Positions 1-6,197 are shown, counted from the first letter of the stretch. The stretch: DNA of 6,197 bases from Gammaproteobacteria bacterium (GCA_023487615.1 JAMDBH010000077.1:1-6197); one strand, 5' to 3'. Numbers and translations are program-made. The notes: a model not told the origin generated them from the sequence alone.

Positions 1-23
1 TCAATCTCAGCGGGATTCACAGG
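1..23. repeat. Direct repeat, copy 1 (non-coding side, left edge)
   Basis: These 23 bases are identical, in the same orientation, to 2271-2293 inside the MBL-hydrolase gene. On the minus strand the copy would read PVNPAEI, but a TAA lies in the same frame three codons upstream (36-34), so no gene of this family runs into it from the right. It may be the edge of a longer duplication to the left of the window, or a joining artefact if this is a contig end. Confidence 0.85.
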
Positions 24-52
24 AGGAGATTACAATAATTAACCTGTATTCT
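24..52. other. Short AT-rich non-coding stretch after the diguanylate cyclase gene
   Basis: This is the only sequence downstream of the last gene apart from the repeat copy. It is clearly richer in A and T than the genes. A five-base match (ACAGG at 19-23 with CCTGT at 43-47) could form a weak stem with a long loop, but there is no GC-rich hairpin followed by a T tract, so no terminator is claimed. Confidence 0.5.
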
Positions 53-1075
53 CTATTTAGAAGGTGTGTATAACTGATAATTATTTTTGCCGTGCTGTTT
101 GGCCCGATACATGGCAGTATCGGCGTTCTTGATGAGAACGCCGGTGTCCTGACCGTCTCGGGGATAAAGGCTCACTCCGATGCTGGCCGTGATGGAAAGT
201 TCGTGGCCCTCCACGACAAAGACCTTGGCCACTGCGGAGATGATTTTTTTGGCGACACGCTCGGCATCCTGTGGATTTTTTACGTTGACGAGCAGCGCAA
301 TAAATTCATCGCCGCCCAGGCGCGCGAGGGTATCGGCGTTGCGCACACATTGCGTGAGACGTTCTGCGGCCGTTTTTATCAGTTGATCGCCCACGGCGTG
401 TCCCAGCGTGTCATTGATCGTCTTGAAGTTGTCGATATCAATAAACAGCACCGCCAGCGCCTGTTGTTGGCGCTTCGCCTGCACCAGGGCCAACTGGAAA
501 CGATCCTGAAACAGCAAACGGTTCGGAAGACCGGTGAGCGGATCGTGATGGGCAAGGTGATGAAAGCGGCGTTCCATGCTTTTCAGCACGGTGATGTCGC
601 TGAAGATCGCCACGTAGTTGGTCACGTTGTCCTCGCCATCCTTAATAACAGCGATGTTTTCCCACTCCGGGTAGATTTCTCCGTTTTTGCGCCGGTTCCA
701 GATTTCACCCTGCCACTGCCCGCGGGTATTGAGGGTTGTCCACATGTATTGATAAAACTCCGCATCCTGGTGGCCGGATTTCAGGATCCGAGGGTTTTTG
801 CCCACGACCTCATCTGCGCTATAGCCTGTAATAGCAACGAATGCCGGGTTGACATATTGAATATAGCCATCGGCATCGGTAATGAGGACTCCATCCATGA
901 TATTTTCCAGAACCCTTACCGCCAATAATGGATTTTCATTGAGCATCCGCTGCCAGGGTTCGGTTCCCCGCGTGGGCGCCTTCAAGATATCCGGGCGATT
1001 TGCCATGAGCTTTTTCATAAGATCTATTTTAACATTCCGGCAGGCGCTTGGTAAGCGTAGTGGGATTACAACCAT
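53..1075 (-). CDS. PAS-GGDEF diguanylate cyclase
   Basis: A predicted diguanylate cyclase that joins two GTP to form cyclic di-GMP, the second messenger for biofilm versus motility decisions. Residues about 50-165 are a PAS sensor domain (DGVLITDADG, NPAFVAITGY, closing with FSDIT), followed by a short linker and a GGDEF domain from about 170 to 338. The start of that domain is HDPLTGLPNR (177-186), the metal-binding region is DIDNFKTIND (213-222) and the active site is intact GGDEF at 254-258. RNAD at 245-248, exactly five residues before GGDEF, matches the RxxD inhibitory site, so product feedback inhibition is likely. No membrane segment or signal peptide is seen, so it is cytoplasmic, and the PAS ligand cannot be told. 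The start is uncertain: the ATG at 1075 abuts the stop of the preceding gene (TGAATG), while ATGs at residues 20 and 24 precede a more ordinary N-terminus. None has a strong ribosome site. It is the last gene of the run. Confidence 0.93.
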   Translation of the reverse strand: MVVIPLRLPSACRNVKIDLMKKLMANRPDILKAPTRGTEPWQRMLNENPLLAVRVLENIMDGVLITDADGYIQYVNPAFVAITGYSADEVVGKNPRILKSGHQDAEFYQYMWTTLNTRGQWQGEIWNRRKNGEIYPEWENIAVIKDGEDNVTNYVAIFSDITVLKSMERRFHHLAHHDPLTGLPNRLLFQDRFQLALVQAKRQQQALAVLFIDIDNFKTINDTLGHAVGDQLIKTAAERLTQCVRNADTLARLGGDEFIALLVNVKNPQDAERVAKKIISAVAKVFVVEGHELSITASIGVSLYPRDGQDTGVLIKNADTAMYRAKQHGKNNYQLYTPSK

Positions 1076-2434
1076 TCATATCAGTGTCACCTTTTCGAGA
1101 TAATCCGGCACGCGAACGTTCCAGCGTAAGCGCTCCTCGATGCGGTGACGCAGCGCATCCGCCGCAGCGGGCTCGCCGTGGGTGATGAAGGTTTGCCTGG
1201 GGGGGGCGTGAAAATGTTTGAGCCAATCGATAATTTCTTCGTAGTCCGCATGTGCGGAAAGATTATCCAGCGCCGCCACCTCGGCGCGCAGCGGCACGTA
1301 CTCGCCGTGTATCTTGATCGCCTCTGCGCCGTTCAGCATGGCGGCGCCACGCGTGCCGCCCGCCTGAAATCCGGCGAATAATATCGTGTTGCGCGCATCC
1401 GGCGCGAGCACCTTCAGGTGGTGCAATACGCGCCCTCCCGTGGCCATGCCGCTTGCGGAGATGATGATCATAGGATCCTTGCGTTCGTTAAGCGCCTTCG
1501 ATTCCTCGACGCTGTTGACGATGTGTGCGGCACGGCACATGGCGTCGCATTGCGCATCAGTCAGGCGGTGTTCGCCGCGATGGTTGTGGAAGATGCGTGT
1601 GGCGTCAGCCGCCATCGGGCTGTTGAGAAACACGGGGATGTCGGGTATCGCGCGCGTGGCCTTCAAGAGATGGACATAGTAGAGCAAGGTCTGGGCGCGG
1701 CCCACCGCAAACGACGGGATCAGTATCGTCCCGCCGCGCTCGACGGTGCGGTGGATGATCTCGGCGAACGCGATCTGCGGATCCTCCGGGTCGTGGCGGC
1801 GGTTGCCATAGGTGGATTCCATCACCAGATAATCCGCCCGGCGTACCAACTCGGGGGCATGCATGATGAGGTCGTTCGGGCGCCCCAGATCGCCGGAGAA
1901 TAACAGTGAAGTCCGTGCGTCCTTTATCCGCACACAGCCCGAACCCAGGATGTGGCCGTTTTGAATGAGCCGCGCGGACAGACTCCCACCCAGCGCAATA
2001 TCTTTTTCAAAGGGGATGGGGCTGAACGCCTGCATTGCACGCTCGGCATCTTCCAGCGTATACAGCGGCAGTGCAGGGGTGTGTTTGGAATAACCGCGCT
2101 TGTTGGCGTACCTCGCCTCTTCCTCCTGCAGATGTCCGCTATCCGGCAACAGGATGGCGCACAGATCGCGTGTCGCCTCACTACAATATACCTTGCCGGA
2201 AAATCCGTTTTTAATAAGCAACGGTAGATAGCCGCTGTGATCCAAGTGTGCGTGGGTCAGCACGACCGCATCAATCTCAGCGGGATTCACAGGTAGGGGC
2301 GCGCGATTTCTCAAGCGCAGGTGCTTGTAACCCTGGAACAGACCGCAATCCACCAGGATCTTTTTTGACCCGGTGTTGACCAGGTATTTGGATCCAGTAA
2401 CGGTCCCCGTCGCCCCCAAAAATGTAAGTTCCAT
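1076..2434 (-). CDS. MBL-fold beta-CASP hydrolase, RNA-processing type (CPSF73/YSH1-like)
   Basis: The protein (452 residues) has the full layout of the metallo-beta-lactamase/beta-CASP family, whose characterised members (CPSF73, RNase J, archaeal and bacterial relatives) are zinc-dependent ribonucleases. Metal-site motifs are THAHLDH (60-66), H161 in NGHILGSG and D182 in SGDLGR. The beta-CASP part follows, with E206 in MESTYGNR (motif A), PSFAVGRAQTLLYY (240-253), SASGMATGGRVLHHL (326-340), H395 in LSAHADY (motif B) and H419 in THGE (motif C), ending with the RMMBL region. All catalytic ligands are present, so it should be an active hydrolase; an RNA substrate is known for the family but not shown here. 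No signal peptide is seen, so it should be cytoplasmic. The ATG at 2434 has a GAGGG ribosome site four bases upstream. Its TGA is followed directly by the ATG of the diguanylate cyclase. Two oddities are a C8 tract near the 3' end and a 23-base segment repeated at the window start. Confidence 0.94.
   Translation of the reverse strand: MELTFLGATGTVTGSKYLVNTGSKKILVDCGLFQGYKHLRLRNRAPLPVNPAEIDAVVLTHAHLDHSGYLPLLIKNGFSGKVYCSEATRDLCAILLPDSGHLQEEEARYANKRGYSKHTPALPLYTLEDAERAMQAFSPIPFEKDIALGGSLSARLIQNGHILGSGCVRIKDARTSLLFSGDLGRPNDLIMHAPELVRRADYLVMESTYGNRRHDPEDPQIAFAEIIHRTVERGGTILIPSFAVGRAQTLLYYVHLLKATRAIPDIPVFLNSPMAADATRIFHNHRGEHRLTDAQCDAMCRAAHIVNSVEESKALNERKDPMIIISASGMATGGRVLHHLKVLAPDARNTILFAGFQAGGTRGAAMLNGAEAIKIHGEYVPLRAEVAALDNLSAHADYEEIIDWLKHFHAPPRQTFITHGEPAAADALRHRIEERLRWNVRVPDYLEKVTLI
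2271..2293. repeat. Direct repeat, copy 2 (inside the MBL-hydrolase gene)
   Basis: This is the matching copy of bases 1-23. It encodes residues 48-55 (PVNPAEID) of the MBL hydrolase, just before the THAHLDH metal motif, and is in its natural coding context, so it is the likely original. Identity stops after base 2293. Confidence 0.85.
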
Positions 2435-2438
2435 TACG

Positions 2439-2443
2439 CCCTC
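2439..2443 (-). promoter_or_regulatory. Ribosome binding site of the MBL-hydrolase gene
   Basis: GAGGG on the minus strand lies four bases upstream of the ATG at 2434. It is the clearest Shine-Dalgarno in the window after that of the UbiB-like gene, and it supports this start for the MBL protein, whose N-terminus MELTFLGATGTVTGS also matches the usual family start. Confidence 0.65.
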
Positions 2444-2456
2444 ATTGTAAAATTAT

Positions 2457-2475
2457 GGATCGGCTATAGCCGTCC
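2457..2475 (-). other. Small hairpin over the end of the UbiB-like gene; possible weak terminator or processing site
   Basis: CGGCTATAGCCG at 2461-2472 is a perfect 12-base palindrome that includes the TAG stop of the UbiB-like gene. Flanking GGA and TCC can extend the stem around one bulged base. Read on the minus strand, the hairpin is followed by ATAATTTTA. The stem is short and there are only four consecutive T residues, so a full intrinsic terminator is doubtful; partial attenuation, mRNA end protection or chance are all possible. Confidence 0.25.
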
Positions 2476-4059
2476 GGAACGTGAAATGCCCCTCACCAGA
2501 CGAAAGGTAAACCACAACGCCAAACCATAACCCATGATGGCAAACACCGGCATACCGGCTATGCGCGGCCCTGTGCTGTTCTGCATGAGTAAGGAAGCGG
2601 CGATATAGAGTCCCAGCGTGACCAGCGCCAGCGCCATCCGGTTACTGCTGCGATCCAAGTGCCTTTCCAGATCCTCCAGGCCGTGATGACGCACGCGCAG
2701 TTGCAATCCGTCCCTGCGCAGCCGGCGCAGCAATGCGCTCAAGACCGCCGGCATCTCCTGCACCGCCACACCCGATTCATATCTCAGTCGTGCCGTCGCA
2801 TCGCTAAGATTTGTTTCCCGCAGCGATGTTTGTACTACCTGCTCAGCCTTCCCCAATAATCCGTCCATAAGATTGAAATCCGGATCCAGGCTGCGCACGG
2901 TGTTTTCCATCAAGAACATCGCGCGCATCAAGACCAGTAGGCTGTGAGGAACACGGATATTCTGCCCTCTGCCGAGGTGGGTGATCCGCATGAAGGCTTC
3001 GGCAAAAGACCAGTCTTTGAGAGGCAGGTGGGCATAGTCTTCAAGCATTTCTTCCAGACCGTGCCGGAATTCGCTGCGATCCATCTCTCCTCCCAGCATA
3101 CCTAAATCTAGATAGCTATCCAACATCCAATCGCTGTCTTGTCTTACGAAGGCCTGCATGAGCGCGGCAAGATTCTTGCGCGTGGACTGGTCCAGGAAGC
3201 CAACTATCCCGAAGTCATGAAAACAGATGCGGTTATTAGCCGTAATGAACAGATTGCCGGGATGCGGGTCGCCGTGGAACACGCCCATCACAAAAAACTG
3301 GTGCACATAGGCCTCCACAAAGGCCTGCGCAAGTTGCGGGCCCCTTTCTTTAATGCCCGGATCATCCACTCGCAGCCCGCTGCTCAATTCCTGCACCAGC
3401 ACGGATTCGGTGTAGAGTTGATCCACCACGGCGGGAATATGGATAGTCTGCGAATCCTTGAACGCTTCTACAAAGCGCCGGACGTTGCGCGCCTCTTGCC
3501 TGAAATCCGTTTCCTTGCGCAGATTGGTCCAAATCTCGCGGACTATCTCCAAGGGTTGATACTGTTGCAGAGCGGGTATCAAGACAGTCAAGATGCGCAG
3601 CAGGAGTTTTAGTATCCGCATGTCTTGATCTATCTGGGCCTTGATTCCGGGGCGCCGGATTTTTACGACCGCGAGACGTCCGCCATGCAGGCGCACCTTG
3701 TGCACCTGGGCAATGGAAGCGGCCGCAAGCGGCGTCGCATCAAACTCCGCGAAAAGATTTTCTATGCTGTTTCCCAGGGCATTTTCTATTTCTTTAATGG
3801 CTATATCGCCGGGGAAGGGAGGCACATCATCCTGCAATGCCTGCAGCGCGATAATATAATCGTTCGGCAGCAAATCATGGCGAAGGCTGAGGCCCTGGCC
3901 CAATTTAACAAATGAGCCTCCCAATCTTTCCAAGGCGCGGCAAAATTTTTGCGCGGGAGTGACCTTGGCGGGCCGATGCAGCCACCGCCCCAGCACCCAC
4001 CCTATCAGGTAGCCGCCTAATACTGCGGCGATTTGCATGAGTCTTGCTAAAGCCGGCAT
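2464..4059 (-). CDS. ABC1/AarF/UbiB-family atypical kinase with C-terminal membrane anchor
   Basis: This is a member of the UbiB/ADCK (ABC1) protein-kinase-like family, whose members support ubiquinone or other isoprenoid-lipid metabolism, probably as ATPases at the membrane. Of 531 residues, the first 25 include a hydrophobic stretch. The family signature KLGQ is at 52-55, the Ala-rich loop AAASIAQVH at 112-120, the ATP-site lysine K133 in VVKIRRPG, the ETD motif at 183-185, the catalytic loop HGDPHPGN at 262-269, and DFG at 282-284. All key residues are intact. Two hydrophobic segments at about 476-492 and 501-520 form the typical C-terminal anchor. The neighbours are not the ubiE-ubiJ genes that accompany E. 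coli ubiB, so a ubiquinone role cannot be taken from context and no symbol is given; it may be a paralogue. The ATG at 4059 is preceded by AAAGGA only three bases away. A second ATG at residue 8 has a poorer ribosome site. The start overlaps the acetate kinase end. Confidence 0.93.
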   Translation of the reverse strand: MPALARLMQIAAVLGGYLIGWVLGRWLHRPAKVTPAQKFCRALERLGGSFVKLGQGLSLRHDLLPNDYIIALQALQDDVPPFPGDIAIKEIENALGNSIENLFAEFDATPLAAASIAQVHKVRLHGGRLAVVKIRRPGIKAQIDQDMRILKLLLRILTVLIPALQQYQPLEIVREIWTNLRKETDFRQEARNVRRFVEAFKDSQTIHIPAVVDQLYTESVLVQELSSGLRVDDPGIKERGPQLAQAFVEAYVHQFFVMGVFHGDPHPGNLFITANNRICFHDFGIVGFLDQSTRKNLAALMQAFVRQDSDWMLDSYLDLGMLGGEMDRSEFRHGLEEMLEDYAHLPLKDWSFAEAFMRITHLGRGQNIRVPHSLLVLMRAMFLMENTVRSLDPDFNLMDGLLGKAEQVVQTSLRETNLSDATARLRYESGVAVQEMPAVLSALLRRLRRDGLQLRVRHHGLEDLERHLDRSSNRMALALVTLGLYIAASLLMQNSTGPRIAGMPVFAIMGYGLALWFTFRLVRGISRSGRL

Positions 4060-5213
4060 ATATCCTTTGCAATCAGCAATTCTTCATCCACGGGGATTAC
4101 ATAAACTTTTTGCGCTGAACGGGGCTCGGAGATACAACTCTCCACACCCATCGCCGTCGCGTTGGCCGGTTCATTGAGCATCAGGCCGCACCACTCCATA
4201 TTTAAGAGGATGCGCGCGCGAATCTGCGGCGCATTTTCGCCTATGCCACCGCCGAAAACAATCGCGTCCGCTCCGCCCAACACCGCGAGATAAGCGCCGA
4301 GATATTTCCGCGCACGCTGGCAGAAGGCGTTGACGGCAAGCATCGCGCCCTCATGCCCTTGCACCTCCAACCGTAACAGCTCGCGCATGTCGCCGCTGGT
4401 CCCGGAGACCCCCAACAGGCCGGAGCGCGCGTTCAATCCTTGGCTTAGTTCATCAATGCTTACACCTGCGCGCAACAAGTGCAACAGCACGCCCGCATCC
4501 ACATCGCCGGGGCGGGTGGCCATGATGAGCCCTTCCAGCGGCGTGTAGCCCATGCTGGTGTCCACCGGTCGTCCGCTGCGTAGCGCGGTGATCGAACAGC
4601 CTTGACCCAACTGCAAGGTGATGACGCGCTGTGCAGACTTCCCGTTTAACTCTGTATAGCGTTCATACAAGTAACGGTGTGCGATGCCATGAAAACCATA
4701 GCGGCGCAGACCGTATTTCTGTGTCCATTCTGTTGGCAGCGCATAGTGTTTTGCCGCGTCCGGCAAGTCGTGATAAAAAGCGGTGTCAAACACCGCATAC
4801 ATAGGCGCACTGTCGCCCAATTCTCCTCGCGCGGCGTGTATCACTTCCAGCGCCGGGGGATTGTGCAGCGGCGCGAGCGCGCTCAATGCTTCGATCTCGC
4901 TCAGCACCTGCGGCGTGATGAGCGTTGGTGTAACGAAGCGTTCGCCGCCGTGCACTATCCGGTGACCCACCGCCGTTAGTTGCTGCGCCCATTCCTCACC
5001 TAAAGTAGCGCGCAGTTGGGCAAACGCTCCGAGCGCGGCCTGTGCGTAATCGCCGCGAGCCTCGATAGAGCCGCGCGCCAGCGCCAGCCAGGGAAGGCTT
5101 AGTGTCGCGGGAGGCAGGACGCCGGGAGCGACCGACTGGAAACCCGCAGGATTTGTTTCAAACAATTGAAACTTGAGCGTCGCGCTGCCACTGTTGAACA
5201 CCAGGATGCGCAT
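4047..5213 (-). CDS. ackA: Acetate kinase family protein (acetate/propionate kinase) with a variant phosphate-binding motif
   Basis: Acetate kinase interconverts acetyl phosphate plus ADP with acetate plus ATP in the cytoplasm. The 388 residues are close to the usual length of about 400. Visible family features are the N-terminal NSGSATLKF (7-15), GHRIVHGGERF with the substrate arginine R92, PLHNPP with H117, the FDTAF loop with the probable catalytic D143, RRYGFHG with H175, DTSMGYTPLEG (218-227), ATRPGD with R234, GGGIGENAP (321-329) and the C-terminal PVDEELLIAKD. Equivalents of the well-studied catalytic residues are therefore present. The oddity is QLGQG (201-205), where the classical family has HLGNG, so a His and an Asn are both replaced by Gln; GTSH is also GIAH here. 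A specialised subfamily or altered substrate preference is possible. The ATG lies 3 bases after the phosphorylase stop with no good Shine-Dalgarno, suggesting coupled translation. The 3' end overlaps the next gene by 13 bases. Confidence 0.93.
   Translation of the reverse strand: MRILVFNSGSATLKFQLFETNPAGFQSVAPGVLPPATLSLPWLALARGSIEARGDYAQAALGAFAQLRATLGEEWAQQLTAVGHRIVHGGERFVTPTLITPQVLSEIEALSALAPLHNPPALEVIHAARGELGDSAPMYAVFDTAFYHDLPDAAKHYALPTEWTQKYGLRRYGFHGIAHRYLYERYTELNGKSAQRVITLQLGQGCSITALRSGRPVDTSMGYTPLEGLIMATRPGDVDAGVLLHLLRAGVSIDELSQGLNARSGLLGVSGTSGDMRELLRLEVQGHEGAMLAVNAFCQRARKYLGAYLAVLGGADAIVFGGGIGENAPQIRARILLNMEWCGLMLNEPANATAMGVESCISEPRSAQKVYVIPVDEELLIAKDICRL
4063..4068 (-). promoter_or_regulatory. 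Ribosome binding site of the UbiB-like gene, inside the acetate kinase gene
   Basis: AAAGGA on the minus strand sits three bases before the ATG at 4059, within the last codons of the acetate kinase gene. The spacing is short, but it is a better match than anything before the alternative ATG at 4038, so it favours the start that gives the 13-base gene overlap. Confidence 0.55.
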
Positions 5214-5216
5214 GCG

Positions 5217-6197
5217 CTAACGGATATAGGCTTCGGTCGCGTAGCGGCGCATCATGCGGTGGCTGTTGAAGTAGCAGGCGTTCTTGCTGATCGCACCCTT
5301 CATCACACCGATCCAACCGGAAGGATTTCCGTAATACATCGGCAGCACGACTTGTTCGAGCTTCTGATAAAGCGTCACCGCATCATCGGAATTTTTCGAT
5401 TCGCTGGAATCGCCGATAGCCCAACCGGTCACGCCTTCGATGCAGCCCTCTACCCACCAGCCATCGAGCACGCTCAACTGCGGTACGCCGTTGAAGGCGG
5501 CCTTCATGCCGCTGGTGCCGGAGGCCTCGAGGGGCCTAAGCGGCGTGTTGAGCCACACGTCCACCCCCGCGGTCAGGGCCTGCGCTATATCCAAATTGTA
5601 GTTGGGCAGATAGGCTATGGTAATGCTGCCCGCGAGTTCACGCATGTGCGCGTGCAGCATTTCGATGAGCCGCTTACCACCATCGTCGCGCGGGTGCGCC
5701 TTGCCGGCGAGCACCAGTTGAAAGGGGTGTTCATCGGCGATCGCCTTGAGGCGCGCCAGATCGGTGAACAATAGATCGGGACGTTTATAGGCCGTCATGC
5801 GGCGCGCAAAACCGAAAATGGGAAGGTGCAGACTCAACTGCACACCGGTCAATGCCTTGACCTTTTCAATCAATGCGCGCTTGGTCTCCATATGCGCCGC
5901 CCAAATCGCCTCCTCGGGGATACGGTCGGCGCGCGACAGGAGTTCCGGTTCGTGGCACCAGCCGGGCAGATAATGATCGTAGAGTTTTGCAAAGGCCGAC
6001 GCAGACCATGAATAAGGATGCACGCCATTGGTCACGGCATGCACATGGTAGCCAGGGAACATTTTTTGCGACACCTCGGCGTGGCGCTTCGCAACACCAT
6101 TCACATATTGACTGAGATTGAGCGCCAGGCGCGTCATGTTGAGCCTGTCGTTGCCGGCCAGGGATTTGAGCGTCGGAAGATCAATGAACTCACCCAG
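5217..6197 (-). CDS. glgP: Alpha-glucan (glycogen) phosphorylase, GT35 family; C-terminal part, 5' end beyond the window
   Basis: This enzyme removes terminal glucose units from glycogen or maltodextrin with phosphate, giving glucose-1-phosphate in the cytoplasm. The frame stays open to the right edge, so the visible 326 residues are the C-terminal part and the true start is outside. An internal ATG at 6137 is not the start, because the 20 codons upstream of it still read as family sequence (LGEFIDLPTLKSLAG). Visible landmarks are TNGVH (visible residues 56-60), GFARRMTAYKR (129-139), LAGKAHPRDDGGK (163-175) and the cofactor motif EASGTSGMKAAFNG, whose lysine (codon 5502-5504) should carry pyridoxal phosphate. 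The SGTSGMKAAFNG form, rather than SGTGNMK, points to the shorter bacterial/archaeal class instead of the E. coli MalP/GlgP type. The end (FNSHRMMRRYATEAYIR) looks complete. The acetate kinase gene starts 3 bases after its TAG. Family assignment is very secure; the symbol is less so because of the subclass. Confidence 0.95.
   Translation of the reverse strand: MGEFIDLPTLKSLAGNDRLNMTRLALNLSQYVNGVAKRHAEVSQKMFPGYHVHAVTNGVHPYSWSASAFAKLYDHYLPGWCHEPELLSRADRIPEEAIWAAHMETKRALIEKVKALTGVQLSLHLPIFGFARRMTAYKRPDLLFTDLARLKAIADEHPFQLVLAGKAHPRDDGGKRLIEMLHAHMRELAGSITIAYLPNYNLDIAQALTAGVDVWLNTPLRPLEASGTSGMKAAFNGVPQLSVLDGWWVEGCIEGVTGWAIGDSSESKNSDDAVTLYQKLEQVVLPMYYGNPSGWIGVMKGAISKNACYFNSHRMMRRYATEAYIR

Noticed and set aside
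21..28. AGGAGGAG on the plus strand, resembling a strong Shine-Dalgarno
   Set aside because: No start codon follows at a suitable distance, and the DNA to its right is the end of a gene on the other strand.
19..47. Possible terminator stem (ACAGG/CCTGT) after the cyclase gene
   Set aside because: There are only five base pairs around a 19-base loop, with no T tract after it, so it is too weak to call.
92..928. A long open frame on the plus strand (278 codons) opposite the diguanylate cyclase
   Set aside because: It is fully antisense to a gene with clear PAS and GGDEF motifs, its translation resembles no family I know, and long antisense frames are common in GC-rich genes.
1029..1226. A short minus-strand frame overlapping the end of the MBL gene and the start of the cyclase gene
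   Set aside because: It is an alternative frame of real coding sequence with no family resemblance. It matters only as the frame reached by slippage at the C tract.
2435..2463. Possible promoter (TACAAT or CATAAT as a -10 box) in the gap before the MBL gene
   Set aside because: No acceptable -35 box is found at the right distance, and a start there would leave almost no leader before the ATG and cut into the ribosome site.
5166..5774. A 202-codon plus-strand open frame opposite the phosphorylase
   Set aside because: It is antisense to conserved GT35 sequence including the PLP-lysine region, has no recognisable motif and no ribosome site that I can see.

Overview
The window is a compact block of five genes, all on the minus strand, with almost no space between them. 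The DNA is moderately GC-rich. The style of the proteins (PAS-GGDEF cyclase, AarF/UbiB kinase, MBL/beta-CASP hydrolase) suggests a Pseudomonadota bacterium, probably beta- or gammaproteobacterial and environmental. This placement rests on remembered family resemblance, not on a search.

In transcription order, from right to left: (1) an alpha-glucan (glycogen) phosphorylase of the GT35 family, whose N-terminal part lies beyond the right edge; (2) three bases later, an acetate kinase homologue with unusual residues in one nucleotide/phosphate motif; (3) an ABC1/AarF/UbiB-family atypical kinase, overlapping the acetate kinase by 13 bases; (4) after a 29-base gap with a small palindrome, an MBL-fold beta-CASP RNA-hydrolase-like protein; (5) directly after its stop codon, a PAS-GGDEF diguanylate cyclase. 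The last 52 bases (1-52) are non-coding as far as seen.

The spacing indicates one transcription unit, with its promoter outside the window to the right. The first two genes fit a route from stored glycogen to glucose-1-phosphate and then, through steps not seen here, to acetyl phosphate, acetate and ATP. The other three (UbiB-like kinase, RNA-type hydrolase, c-di-GMP synthase) have no obvious metabolic link to this. A shared role in energy-stress or storage physiology is an inference only.

I do not see a clear new biological system. The most notable points are an exact 23-base copy of an internal piece of the MBL gene at the extreme left edge of the window, the altered motif in the acetate kinase, an eight-base C tract just before an active-site motif of the MBL gene, and the conserved-looking but functionally mixed operon. 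There are no tRNA, rRNA, CRISPR or insertion-sequence signals, and no stretch over 300 bases lacks a gene.
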